From the NCBI GenBank assembly GCA_027022105.1, contig JALVZH010000018.1, positions 2,020 through 46,367 on the forward strand: a stretch of DNA of 44,348 nt, read 5' to 3'. The translations under genes were made by a program, and so were the position numbers. Numbering within the stretch: position 1 is the first letter of the stretch; every line of letters begins with the position of its first letter. Below, in pieces: positions 24,363 through 34,618 of this stretch. Below the pieces are notes generated by a model that was not told where the DNA came from, did no database searches, and saw nothing but the letters and a program-made list of their open reading frames with translations. Source of the DNA: Bacteroidales bacterium (GTDB lineage: Bacteria > Bacteroidota > Bacteroidia > Bacteroidales > F082).

Positions 24363-26363
24363 ATGATTATGAAACATTTTTTTACGCTGGCAGTCCTGCT
24401 GCTTCTAACGGTAAATTCAGGCTTGGCGCAAGTAGGTATCAACTATAATGGAGAAGCGCCGGCATCACACACGATTCTTGATGTAAAATCGGACACTACC
24501 GGAATGTTGATTCCGCGTATGACAACAACCCAGAGAAATGCTCTTGCGGCAAAACTTGATTCTTCCCACGAGGGAATGGTAGTTTATGATAAAACGGAGG
24601 ATGTGCTCTACTTTTGGAACGGCTCGGAATTCGAAAAGATTGCTTCCGGTATTTTAAGCAGAATTAACGATGCGGATAACGACACCTGGGTTGAAACAGA
24701 AACGGGTACCGATTCCGATGATATCAACATTGGTAACAATGGGGTAAGGTATTGGCGATTTAAAGACGGGCGATTGGAATTTTTAAATACGGGAAATTCG
24801 GTTTTATTGGGATATAATGCAGGTAATAATGATGATTTCTCATCAAATCAAAATATATTTATTGGTTATAATGCCGGTTATAGTCTGTCTTCCGGCTATG
24901 GGAATGTTGCCATCGGAGTTAATTCATTATTTAACTCAAATTCACCGTATAATGTAGCTGTGGGTCATTCAGCACTTTATAATATTACATCAGGGGCGAA
25001 TAACATTGGTTTGGGATATCGTGCCGACTATTACAACCAAACCGGCAATAACAATGTAATTATCGGTTACAAAGCTGGATTTGTCGGCTCAACCCACAGC
25101 AAGTCGGGAAATGTTTTTATAGGAAATATGGCAGGATACAATGAGACGGGAAGCAATAAACTGTACATTGATAACTCAAGTACTTCAACCCCGCTTATTT
25201 ACGGTGATTTTTCGAGTAATGAATTAGGATTTATGGGTAATGTGGGAATCGGGACAAAAACCCCTGAAAAAAATCTTCACGTGGTTGGATCCGATACTTT
25301 AGGATCAATACTTATTTCACCTAATGAGAGTGGAAACGGCGATGATGCTGAATTGCTGTTTGGAGAGGATATAGATTACACCTATGGCATGTCAATAAAA
25401 TATGACGGAGGTGCAAATAAAATGTTTTTCTACGGGAAAAGCGGTAGTAGCACATTTGGCCCTCTTCTCACCATTGAAAGATCGGGAAATGTCGGAATCG
25501 GGACGGATGATCCATCGGAAGCTTTCGAGGTGGTAACAACGGGTGATGTCCGTACAGCCTATTTCACGGGTGAAGGAGAGGGAATAAGTGACGCAACGCT
25601 ATATTCCGAAAATACCAATTCAACTTCGGGTATAGCCGGTTTTTTTCTAACGGAGGGAGCCGATGCCACTATTGTATTAAAACAAAACGGAACAGGAAGT
25701 TTTATGAAAGCATTCGGACCTAACGGTGGAAATGAGGAATGGAAAGTTGATAACGACGGACGTATGACTTTTTATAATTCCGACCACAACAAAACCATTG
25801 TTATTGATCCGTCCGAAATTGGCACCAACGATGCGGGACAAATTACCCTTTACAATGCTGCGGGAACCAATGCTGTCATCGAAATAGACGGTAATTATAA
25901 CGGCGATGGCAGAATAACAACCAACGAACTGCAAATAACCGGTGGCAGCGACCTTTCCGAATTTTTTGAACTTACCGATTATTCCGAGATTAAAAAAGGC
26001 ATGGTGGTTTCCATTGATGAAAATAATCCCGGCCACCTGAAAATTTGTACCGAAGCGTACGATAAAAAAGTTGCCGGGGTTGTCAGCGGAGCAAACAGCA
26101 TCAGGCCCGGTTTAATCATGAGCCAAAAGGGTACCATTGCAGACGGTGAACACCTTATCGCTCTTTCGGGCAGGGTCTATTGTTTGGTAGATGCAACGGA
26201 AAGGCCGGTTGAAATTGGCGATATGCTTACCACTTCACCCGTCCCCGGATATGCCATGAAAGTTGACGATTACCAAAAAGCCCAAGGCGCTATTATCGGT
26301 AAAGCAATGACATCCCTTAAAAAAGGAAAAGGTTTGGTTTTGGTTCTGGTTACTCTTCAATAA
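24363..26363 (+). CDS. Fiber-like secreted protein A2 (paralogue of A1)
   Basis: Same N-terminal module (QVGINYNGEAPASHTILDVKSDTTGMLIPRMTTTQR), same C-terminal module as A1. Confidence 0.88.
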   Translation: MIMKHFFTLAVLLLLTVNSGLAQVGINYNGEAPASHTILDVKSDTTGMLIPRMTTTQRNALAAKLDSSHEGMVVYDKTEDVLYFWNGSEFEKIASGILSRINDADNDTWVETETGTDSDDINIGNNGVRYWRFKDGRLEFLNTGNSVLLGYNAGNNDDFSSNQNIFIGYNAGYSLSSGYGNVAIGVNSLFNSNSPYNVAVGHSALYNITSGANNIGLGYRADYYNQTGNNNVIIGYKAGFVGSTHSKSGNVFIGNMAGYNETGSNKLYIDNSSTSTPLIYGDFSSNELGFMGNVGIGTKTPEKNLHVVGSDTLGSILISPNESGNGDDAELLFGEDIDYTYGMSIKYDGGANKMFFYGKSGSSTFGPLLTIERSGNVGIGTDDPSEAFEVVTTGDVRTAYFTGEGEGISDATLYSENTNSTSGIAGFFLTEGADATIVLKQNGTGSFMKAFGPNGGNEEWKVDNDGRMTFYNSDHNKTIVIDPSEIGTNDAGQITLYNAAGTNAVIEIDGNYNGDGRITTNELQITGGSDLSEFFELTDYSEIKKGMVVSIDENNPGHLKICTEAYDKKVAGVVSGANSIRPGLIMSQKGTIADGEHLIALSGRVYCLVDATERPVEIGDMLTTSPVPGYAMKVDDYQKAQGAIIGKAMTSLKKGKGLVLVLVTLQ

Positions 26364-26372
26364 CTATTGATT

Positions 26373-28886
26373 ATGAAAAAAGTTGTAATTCTGTTTGCAG
26401 CTCTTTTATTGATTTTTTCTTCTCTGCTTTTTTTTGCAAAAAATGAAAAAAAATATGAATACGGAGAGGGGAAAAAATACGATAAGGCAACACATGCTGC
26501 CGACTATCTGAAATTCCGCAGAAAATCCAGAGAAGACAAAAACGGTCGTATTCCAATGGATGGATTGCTAAAAGCAAAAGAGCATATTAAAGCAATGATG
26601 GATGTTTCGCGTGATGCAGGACTTTGGGAATGGGAATGGCTTGGGCCGTCGAACATAGGAGGCCGTATCAGAACAATACTTCCCGACCCCAATAATCCGA
26701 ACACTATCTGGTTAGGTTCGGCAGGCGGAGGCATATGGAAAACTACCGACGGAGGAAGTTCATGGTCGTCAGTTGGCGATTTCATCCCGACACTATCCGT
26801 TAGTTCTCTCGTGTTCGACCCTTCTTCAACCAATATTATTTATGCTGCCACCGGCGAGGGTTTTGGAAATATTGATGCACTTCCGGGTGCCGGAATATTA
26901 AAAAGTACCGACGGAGGAGTAACATGGAATCAGCTTGCAAGCACCAATATTGATGATTTTAAATATGTGAACCGTCTTGCGGCACATCCCGATCCCGACA
27001 GCTCCGGAGTTCTTTATGCCGTAACAAGTGCCTGTAAGGTTTTTAAAACAGAAAACGGTGGAGATACATGGGATTTAAAATTAATTACCAATTCCGCAGC
27101 TTTTGATGTAAAAATTAACCCTAATGATCCGAGCAAAGTTATTGTCGGATGCCGGTATGATGTTTACCTTTCAACAGATTACGGAGAAACCTGGCACAGG
27201 CAAAATACCGGTGCAGCAAATAAACTTCCTCAATACGTAGGCAGGTGCGAGGCAACTTTCTGTCCGTCGAATCCAAGCAAAATATATGTGGCAATGTCAA
27301 GAGACAGTGGTGAAATCTGGCGCTCTACCGATAATGGAACAACATGGGCTCGTATGAACAGAGGGACTCATTATATGAGTAATCAGGGTTGGTATAATAA
27401 TGCCATTTGGGTAAACCCTCAAAATAGTAACTATCTTGTGGTCGGAGGTATTAACCTTTGGCGAAGTACCGACGGCGGTGCAACTCTTACAAAAATAAGC
27501 GACTGGCGTGATTTCCATAACAACAGCAGTGCCAATTCTGCTCATTCCGATCAACATGCAATTGTCAATGCAAGCAATTACGATCAGTCAACCAATCCCG
27601 TTGTTTATATTGGAAATGACGGGGGAATTCAGAAAGCCGGTAATATATGGACGGTTACGGAAAATTCGGGATGGGAAAACCTTGCAAATCCTTCTTTGGG
27701 AATTACGCAGTTTTACGGTGGAGCGGCAGCCCCCGACGGAAGCATTATTATAGGCGGAACACAGGATAATGATAAACTCAGGTACAGAAGCAGTGGAGCC
27801 TGGAGCGGCCCGGATAACTGGTTTCAGGCGATGACCGGTGATGGTGGTTACGCGGCTATAAATTATAACGATTTAAATATTCATTACGGTGAATATGTAT
27901 TTCTGACAATACTGAAAAGCACAGACGGGGGCGATAGTTATTCCGCTTCTTATAACGGCATTGCCGACCGAGGCAATCCGTTAAGGGCTTTATTTATAGC
28001 CCCTTTTAGTATGGATCCCAACGACCCGACCATACTTGTAGCAGGTGGTTCCAGAATATGGAGAACAACAAACTCTGCTGATACCTGGCAGGAAATTCGT
28101 GCAGAAATAGGCAGTTTTATTCATAATAACGACACCATATATTATAAATGTAGTGCCATTGATATAGATGACGGTAATTCGCAATTGATTTGGGTTGGTT
28201 ATACCAACGGTCATGTTGCATATACCGATGATGCAGGATCAACATGGCACAGGGTAGATAATAACGGAATTGGTATTCCGGACAGGTATATTACCGATAT
28301 AGCCATTAACCCAAATAATCCTTCGCAAGTGTTTGTTACCACGGGTGGATATAATGCAGATAATGTGTGGTTTTCGGATGATGCAGGGGTAACATGGAAC
28401 AACCGAAGTGGCAATGCACCAAACAACCTCCCTTCTATTCAGGTAAATACCGTACGGTTTCATCCTTCAAACTCCAATTGGGTTTATATTGGAACCGACA
28501 TGGGTGTTTTTGCGTCACAAGACCAGGGGCAAACCTGGAGTGTAGTAACCAATACCAATGCTGCAAACGGTAATGAAGGCCCGGCAAACACAGAAGTATC
28601 GGAACTTTTCTGGCAGGGTGACGAATTCCTTATTGCTGCAACTCACGGACGGGGAATGTTTCGGACGGCAGGCCCCCCACTCATAATTTATGTTGATGCC
28701 AATGCCGCACCGGGTGGTAACGGCAGTCAGGCACACCCGTTTAAAACAGTGGCCGAAGCTGTGGCGGTTGCAGGTCCCGGAGCAACCATTTCAATAGAAT
28801 CCGGAACATACAACGAATCGGAAATCATCACCTTTCAGAATGAGGGATATATTATTGTTACCAATGGTAGCGTAGTTATAGAATAG
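26373..28886 (+). CDS. BNR/sortilin-like beta-propeller protein B2 (paralogue of B1)
   Basis: Near-colinear, highly similar protein to B1 throughout. Confidence 0.9.
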   Translation: MKKVVILFAALLLIFSSLLFFAKNEKKYEYGEGKKYDKATHAADYLKFRRKSREDKNGRIPMDGLLKAKEHIKAMMDVSRDAGLWEWEWLGPSNIGGRIRTILPDPNNPNTIWLGSAGGGIWKTTDGGSSWSSVGDFIPTLSVSSLVFDPSSTNIIYAATGEGFGNIDALPGAGILKSTDGGVTWNQLASTNIDDFKYVNRLAAHPDPDSSGVLYAVTSACKVFKTENGGDTWDLKLITNSAAFDVKINPNDPSKVIVGCRYDVYLSTDYGETWHRQNTGAANKLPQYVGRCEATFCPSNPSKIYVAMSRDSGEIWRSTDNGTTWARMNRGTHYMSNQGWYNNAIWVNPQNSNYLVVGGINLWRSTDGGATLTKISDWRDFHNNSSANSAHSDQHAIVNASNYDQSTNPVVYIGNDGGIQKAGNIWTVTENSGWENLANPSLGITQFYGGAAAPDGSIIIGGTQDNDKLRYRSSGAWSGPDNWFQAMTGDGGYAAINYNDLNIHYGEYVFLTILKSTDGGDSYSASYNGIADRGNPLRALFIAPFSMDPNDPTILVAGGSRIWRTTNSADTWQEIRAEIGSFIHNNDTIYYKCSAIDIDDGNSQLIWVGYTNGHVAYTDDAGSTWHRVDNNGIGIPDRYITDIAINPNNPSQVFVTTGGYNADNVWFSDDAGVTWNNRSGNAPNNLPSIQVNTVRFHPSNSNWVYIGTDMGVFASQDQGQTWSVVTNTNAANGNEGPANTEVSELFWQGDEFLIAATHGRGMFRTAGPPLIIYVDANAAPGGNGSQAHPFKTVAEAVAVAGPGATISIESGTYNESEIITFQNEGYIIVTNGSVVIE

Positions 28887-28927
28887 AGGGAATATTAACA
28901 GCAGGGATTTTGTTTTCGGGCGGGTAT

Positions 28928-28955
28928 ATTGATTTAGCAATAATCATTATATTTG
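28928..28955 (+). promoter_or_regulatory. Candidate promoter of TPR gene (ATTG / TATATTTG)
   Basis: TATATTTG (TAnnTTTG) at 28948-28955, ATTG 28928-28931, 16-bp spacer. Confidence 0.45.
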
Positions 28956-28972
28956 CCTGATATTTACCTGCA

Positions 28973-30382
28973 ATGAATAAGTGGAAAACCATAATTGTTC
29001 TGTTAATACTTTTTCCCGGAATCACTTTTGCCGATTCGCTGGTACGTCTTGACAGTCTGCAAAAGCAACTTAATTTGGAACACGGGATAGAAAAGGCAAA
29101 GACACTGATACTAATGTCGGAAACGGTGCGCTCCATCTCTTATACCGACTGTATCAACTATGGAATGCAGGCCATCGAAATTGCAAAAAATGAACACAAC
29201 AAAAACATTGAAGGGGAGGCATACAAATCTCTCGGTGTAAGTTGCTATTATCTCGGCGATCTTCAACAGGCACACGATTATTTCAAAAAAGGGCTGGAAG
29301 CATTTCGGCAGTCAAATAATTTGCAAGGTGTTTCAAACTGCCTGAACAATATGGGGTTGCTTTACGAAGAGTGGTCGGTTTTCGATTCCGCATACAGCTA
29401 TTACAAACAATCGCTGGCATTGGAAGAACAACTGGGAAATAAAAAAGGAATGGCCCTCTCGCTTATCAATATGGGTAATATCGGTTATTACCGTAAAAAC
29501 TATAAGCAGTCGCTCGACAATTATTACCGTGCCATGCTGCTGTTTCATCAGGGAGGAGATATTGAAGGGGAAGGGAGAGCCTGCAATAATCTGGGAATTA
29601 TCTACTGGTTAATGAAAAAGCCCGACAAAGGCAATGAATATTATATGCTGGCCGAAGAACTCTTTAAAAAAGCAAAAGATTACCGCGGTCTTGCCCGTAC
29701 TTATGTAAATCTGGCCGAACTTTATTCAAAAGGATATAAAAAGTACAAAACGGCACTGGATTATTACAACAAAGCTCTTGACCTGAAAAAGAAACTGGAT
29801 GAAAAAGAGGGTATTGCTTTAATATATAACGACCTGGGAGCTTTATATGCAGACATGGAAGATACCGAAACCGCAGCTTCTTATTTTGAGAAGTCATTGG
29901 AATTGTACAAAAAACTCAACAGCAAAAAAGGAATTGTAATGGTTTTGTACAATTACGGCAAACTGTACCATCTTGAACACAAACTCAAGGACGCCATTAA
30001 AAATTTTAATTTAAGTCTCAATATGGCCAAAGAGATAGGCTATGTAGATTATTATAAAGACAATTATGAAAGTCTTTTCAGGTGTTATGCCGAATTGGGT
30101 GAAGTCGATTCTTTTAATTACTATTTCAAGCAGTATAAAGCCATTGAAGACAGCCTGTCGGACAAACTCCGGGACGCACAAATCAGACAAATAGAGGCAA
30201 AGTATCAGGTGGATGAGTTGTTAAAGCAAAAAGAAAACATAGAGAAGCAAAAATTGGAAAGCGAACAAAAATTACGCAAATACCGCCTTATTTTAACCGG
30301 TGTTGCAGGGGCTTTAATCTTGTTGATCATCACTTATTTGGTAATAGTAAATATCAACAGGACGGCAAAACGGGACAAATGA
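28973..30382 (+). CDS. TPR-repeat membrane protein ending just after its TM segment (no recognisable output domain)
   Basis: Signal peptide, TPR arrays, coiled coil, TM YRLILTGVAGALILLIITYLVIVNI then stop. Confidence 0.85.
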   Translation: MNKWKTIIVLLILFPGITFADSLVRLDSLQKQLNLEHGIEKAKTLILMSETVRSISYTDCINYGMQAIEIAKNEHNKNIEGEAYKSLGVSCYYLGDLQQAHDYFKKGLEAFRQSNNLQGVSNCLNNMGLLYEEWSVFDSAYSYYKQSLALEEQLGNKKGMALSLINMGNIGYYRKNYKQSLDNYYRAMLLFHQGGDIEGEGRACNNLGIIYWLMKKPDKGNEYYMLAEELFKKAKDYRGLARTYVNLAELYSKGYKKYKTALDYYNKALDLKKKLDEKEGIALIYNDLGALYADMEDTETAASYFEKSLELYKKLNSKKGIVMVLYNYGKLYHLEHKLKDAIKNFNLSLNMAKEIGYVDYYKDNYESLFRCYAELGEVDSFNYYFKQYKAIEDSLSDKLRDAQIRQIEAKYQVDELLKQKENIEKQKLESEQKLRKYRLILTGVAGALILLIITYLVIVNINRTAKRDK

Positions 30383-30404
30383 TTATGAGGTGCTAAACCG
30401 GCTT

Positions 30405-30415
30405 GCAAACGATTT
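30405..30415. promoter_or_regulatory. Candidate LacI-family operator (GCAAACGATTT) upstream of lacI
   Basis: CG-centred LacI/GalR-type site; CAAACGATT recurs upstream of the amylase gene. Confidence 0.45.
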
Positions 30416-30469
30416 AACAAAAGGATTATCCCGTATTTAAATTTATTCTACCTTAGCGCTCTATTTAAA

Positions 30470-31477
30470 ATGAAAAAACAGGTTACCATAAAAGATATTG
30501 CCGATAAACTGAATATTTCGGTTTCAACGGTTTCCCGGGCTTTAAAAGATCACCCCGACATAAGCCTTAAGACCCGAGAGGCAGTTAAGGAGCTGGCAAA
30601 ACTGCTTGGCTATCGTCCCAACCGCATTGCCCTGAATCTGAAAAACAGCAAAACCAATACAATCGGTTTATTGATTCCCGAAACACAACACTATTTCTTT
30701 TCTACTATTATCAACGGAATTGAAGAGGTGTGTTACGAAAACAATTACAATGTAATGGTGTTTCAGTCCAATGAATCGTTTATGCGCGAAGTGTTGAATA
30801 CACAGGCTCTGATATCGAACCGAGTTGACGGAATACTGGCCTCATTTTCAAAAGATACGCACGATTTCTCGCATTTCAGGCAGATTATCGAAGATGAAAT
30901 ACCGCTTGTTTTTTACGACCGTATTATAAAAGATCTGCATGCCGATACGGTTTCGGTGGACGATTTTCACGGTGCTTACGATGCAGTGAACCATTTAATA
31001 GAAAAAGGTTGCCGTCGTATTGCCATCTATTCGGCACCGCAGCATCTGATTATCGGGCAAAACCGCTTGGAAGGCTATAAGAAAGCTTTGGAAGACAATG
31101 GTATTGGGTTTACAAACGATTTGGTCTATTCGTGCGATACCTACGACGATTCCATCAAAATTTCACGAAGTGTTCTGCGCAAAAAAGACCGCCCCGACGG
31201 GATTTTTGCCGTAAACGATATCAGTGCCCTTGGTGCCATGAAAATTGCAAAACAACTTGGAATTAACATCCCTGAAGAGTTAAAAGTTGCCGGATTTGAA
31301 AACAGCGTAAGCTCATATCTGTGCGATCCGGAGCTTACCACGGTAGATCAATATGGTTTTGAACTTGGTAAAGAGGCAGCAAAACTGTTGCTGAAACGGA
31401 TTAATGGCAGCACCTTTGATTATACACCCGAACATATTGTCATAAAAACCCGTCTTATCCCGAGAGGAACCACATGA
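30470..31477 (+). CDS. LacI family transcriptional regulator
   Basis: VTIKDIADKLNISVSTVSRALKDHPDISLKTREAVKELAKLLGYRPNRIALNLK HTH plus periplasmic-binding-like domain. Confidence 0.96.
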   Translation: MKKQVTIKDIADKLNISVSTVSRALKDHPDISLKTREAVKELAKLLGYRPNRIALNLKNSKTNTIGLLIPETQHYFFSTIINGIEEVCYENNYNVMVFQSNESFMREVLNTQALISNRVDGILASFSKDTHDFSHFRQIIEDEIPLVFYDRIIKDLHADTVSVDDFHGAYDAVNHLIEKGCRRIAIYSAPQHLIIGQNRLEGYKKALEDNGIGFTNDLVYSCDTYDDSIKISRSVLRKKDRPDGIFAVNDISALGAMKIAKQLGINIPEELKVAGFENSVSSYLCDPELTTVDQYGFELGKEAAKLLLKRINGSTFDYTPEHIVIKTRLIPRGTT

Positions 31478-31769
31478 GTGGAAAATGGCAATAATACAAT
31501 GTTTGGAAATTTTTTCCGATAGTTTTATAATTTCTTCGCAAACGTTTTAGATTTGAAATATGCAGGGAGCACATTAGTTAATCTATTGTTTTTCATAAAG
31601 AAATCTATTAAAAAAGTTGACGGTTAAAATAAAATCCGGACTTTTACACTGTGAAAAAGAAAGAATTCGTTCTAAAAAATTATTTCGTGTAATGGCGGAA
31701 TAAATTCTCCCTGTAAGCGAAAGTACTATTGCTTTCACTTGTGAAGAGATAAGCTGTAATTGTCCATTC

Positions 31770-31799
31770 AAAAAAACCTGCCTTCCGGCAGGTTTTTTT
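31770..31799. terminator. Bidirectional Rho-independent terminator between lacI and amylase
   Basis: AAAAAACCTGCC-TTCC-GGCAGGTTTTTTT. Confidence 0.92.
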
Positions 31800-31819
31800 G
31801 TTTGTAGTAATGGGATTTC

Positions 31820-34618
31820 TTAGTTCACTATGAATTTCCGGCTTTCAATACGGTTTTCTGTTTTTACCACCAAAAAATACATCCCTTTGGGCAACCTGCT
31901 TACATCAACATTCCACCGCATTTCATCCTGAAGTGTTTTACCCTTAAAGAGTGTTTCTTTCAGAACCCCCGCAAGAGAATAAATATTGACCGTAACATCT
32001 GTTTGTCCTTCCGTTTGCAGCGAAACAGTCATCCGGTCGCCGGCAGGATTGGGATACAACTCTGTTTCATAATTTATTTCCGGTTTTTCTTTTACTCCTA
32101 CCCACGGTACATCAATGTATTTTGATGCATACAGATGATATTCACCCGGAGCGAGAGAAACGGATTCCGAAGGATTGGAAACAACGATGGAATCGCCGGT
32201 GAGCAGGTCGTACCAGGTTCCTGCCGATTGAAATTCGGGATTAATGCTTCCCTGCGTAACACCGAAATTACCGATAATGGTAACATTCATATCATCGCTG
32301 TTAAGGTGTATGGATTTCAGATCTCCCGATACCGAAAGTTGATAATCTGAAGTACTGAAAACAGGCTCGGTCTGTTTCAGGTAATTAAGGGCGGCATAAA
32401 CCGAATAGAGACTGTAACGGTTAACATTGTAATAATAATCCCAGCGGACTGGTTTGGGGTGCGTACGGCAACCCTCGTCAATGCTGCCGTCTTCACAACG
32501 GTTGATGCTGAAATCGTATCCCAGTTCTCCGAATTGCCATATCATTTTCGGCCCCGGAACCGGAATAAAAAATACGGCGGCCATTTCATTGCGTTTCAAT
32601 GCAGTATTCAGGTCTTTTATGTTGTAGCCTCCCGAGGAATTTCCATATTGAAGGTTTTTATACATCAGCCTCTCTTCGTCGTGGCTTTCCATGTACCCCA
32701 TTACTCCCGGTTTGCTCCAGCCTCTTTGTTTATACGAAATCCATGAAAAATCGGAGTTGTCAGTCCAACCCATGGTAGCTTCGTTGTAGTTGTAATTTGA
32801 ATTACCCCAAATCATCATTCCGTAATTGGCCAGTACTTTTTCTTCCGAATTGGCCGTAAAATGTTCCAGAATAACATAAGCGTCAGGTTTAAAAGCCCAA
32901 ATGGAATCGGCCATCCTTTTCAATATGTTAATTCTCGACTGGTCGTAACCCCAGCCGTCGCCGGGCGTATTTGTAAATCCTTTTGTAAAATCGAACCTGA
33001 AACCGTCAATTTTATATTCCGACATCCAGTATCTGTTCACACTGTCCACAAAATTTTTGGTATCCTGACTTTCGTGGTTAAAATCATTTCCCCAACTGTA
33101 AGTGGGATTGGGCGAAGTAACGTTAAACCAGGGATTGTCGGGGGCAGGCCTGTTGTTTGCTGCATCCCAGTAAAGCATGGCCAGCGGACAGGTACCGTAA
33201 GCATGGTTCAATACCATATCCATAATTACGGCTATTCCGTTGCTGTGACAGGAATCAACAAAAGCCTTAAAGGTATTTTTCGGCCCGTAATATTTATCGG
33301 GAGCAAAATAGTAATTGGGATTGTAGCCCCAGCTGATATTGCCTTCAAATTCACTTACCGGCATCAGCTCAATGGCGGTAACGCCAAGGTGTTTCAAATA
33401 GGAAAGGGTATCAATCAGGCTGTTAAAGGTGTGTTCTTCGGTAAAATCCCTAACCAGTAACTCATACACCACCAGTTTGTTTTTATCGGGAGGAGTAAAA
33501 TTTGTAACCTTCCAGTTATAGGGTTGTTGTGCCGTTTGCAACACAGTGGCTATGCCGGTTGTTTTTCCCGTTGGATAGGCAATCAGGTCCGGATAAGTAC
33601 TGTTATCAATGTATTTATCGTTCCAGGGGTCGCTTACCTTGTCGGCATAAGGGTCGCCGATGCGGATACTTCCGTCAACCAGATATTGGAATACATACTC
33701 TTTTCCGGATTCCAGTCCGTTAATTTCCACCCAGAAACGGGTACTGTCGGGTGTTATGTTGGTATAGTGGTTTTCATTCACTTCCCAGTTATTAAAATCG
33801 CCGATGACAAAAACATAGCTTTTACCGGGTGCGTACAGGCTCAGAATTACACTTGTATCACTGATGTAATTAATACCGTCAACCATTCCCGCGGGAAGTT
33901 CGGCAACAGTGGGTTGGGGCCGCACAAAATAGCTTACCGAATCGGAGGCGGTACCTTCGCTACCGTAAGCAACGGCTATTATCCAGTGTTTACCGTATTC
34001 AACAGCCTGACGGTCGGCATAGAAGGAGTTTTCCGTAGTCGAAAGAATCAGGTCGTCATCTATGTACAAATATGTGGAATCGGCACCGGTACTGTTTCCT
34101 TCGATATGAACGGTGTCGCCAAACTCAACTATGAGCGGTTGTTGTTCCGGCAATGTTATCTGAACATTGACACCTTGCTGGTAAACATCGTAAAAGATGT
34201 CGCCGCCGTCGGAATCCCTACCGGTAACCGAGCCGTCGGTATTGCGGAAAACAAAAGCGAGTTTCAGAACGGTTTCACCGGCATTTACACCGTAGTATTC
34301 GTTAATACTTGGGGTAATATCCAATTGCCAGAGGTCGCCTCCGAGGTGGGTCATTTTACATTCGGGAATGTTTTGGTTCCAGCCGGCTTTTACGTGTTTC
34401 CAGTCGGAACCCGAAGAGCTTTCGTTGGTAATGACACCCGTATGGGCATACACATCACCCGTGTATCCCGCCAGGCCGCCGTCGCCCTGCGAAGCGTCAA
34501 AGGTAATGGTTACCGCATCGGTTTGAGTAGGAAACGGAGGATCGGCCGTAATCAGTTGCGCACCGGCATAAAAATAAAGAGCAAAAATAAAATTAAGTGT
34601 CAGGAATAATTTTTTCAT
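31820..34618 (-). CDS. Secreted GH13 alpha-amylase family protein with T9SS C-terminal sorting domain
   Basis: VTAIELMPVSEF, VIMDMVLNHAYGT, IDGFRFDFTKGF catalytic motifs; YMESHDEER; C-terminus ELYPNPAGDRMTVSLQ..VSRLPKGMYFLVVKTENRIESRKFIVN. Confidence 0.95.
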   Translation of the reverse strand: MKKLFLTLNFIFALYFYAGAQLITADPPFPTQTDAVTITFDASQGDGGLAGYTGDVYAHTGVITNESSSGSDWKHVKAGWNQNIPECKMTHLGGDLWQLDITPSINEYYGVNAGETVLKLAFVFRNTDGSVTGRDSDGGDIFYDVYQQGVNVQITLPEQQPLIVEFGDTVHIEGNSTGADSTYLYIDDDLILSTTENSFYADRQAVEYGKHWIIAVAYGSEGTASDSVSYFVRPQPTVAELPAGMVDGINYISDTSVILSLYAPGKSYVFVIGDFNNWEVNENHYTNITPDSTRFWVEINGLESGKEYVFQYLVDGSIRIGDPYADKVSDPWNDKYIDNSTYPDLIAYPTGKTTGIATVLQTAQQPYNWKVTNFTPPDKNKLVVYELLVRDFTEEHTFNSLIDTLSYLKHLGVTAIELMPVSEFEGNISWGYNPNYYFAPDKYYGPKNTFKAFVDSCHSNGIAVIMDMVLNHAYGTCPLAMLYWDAANNRPAPDNPWFNVTSPNPTYSWGNDFNHESQDTKNFVDSVNRYWMSEYKIDGFRFDFTKGFTNTPGDGWGYDQSRINILKRMADSIWAFKPDAYVILEHFTANSEEKVLANYGMMIWGNSNYNYNEATMGWTDNSDFSWISYKQRGWSKPGVMGYMESHDEERLMYKNLQYGNSSGGYNIKDLNTALKRNEMAAVFFIPVPGPKMIWQFGELGYDFSINRCEDGSIDEGCRTHPKPVRWDYYYNVNRYSLYSVYAALNYLKQTEPVFSTSDYQLSVSGDLKSIHLNSDDMNVTIIGNFGVTQGSINPEFQSAGTWYDLLTGDSIVVSNPSESVSLAPGEYHLYASKYIDVPWVGVKEKPEINYETELYPNPAGDRMTVSLQTEGQTDVTVNIYSLAGVLKETLFKGKTLQDEMRWNVDVSRLPKGMYFLVVKTENRIESRKFIVN

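Noticed and set aside
33524-34609. 361-aa plus-strand ORF
   Set aside because: Lies entirely antisense to the well-supported GH13 amylase gene; composition looks like a mirrored frame and no family is recognisable.
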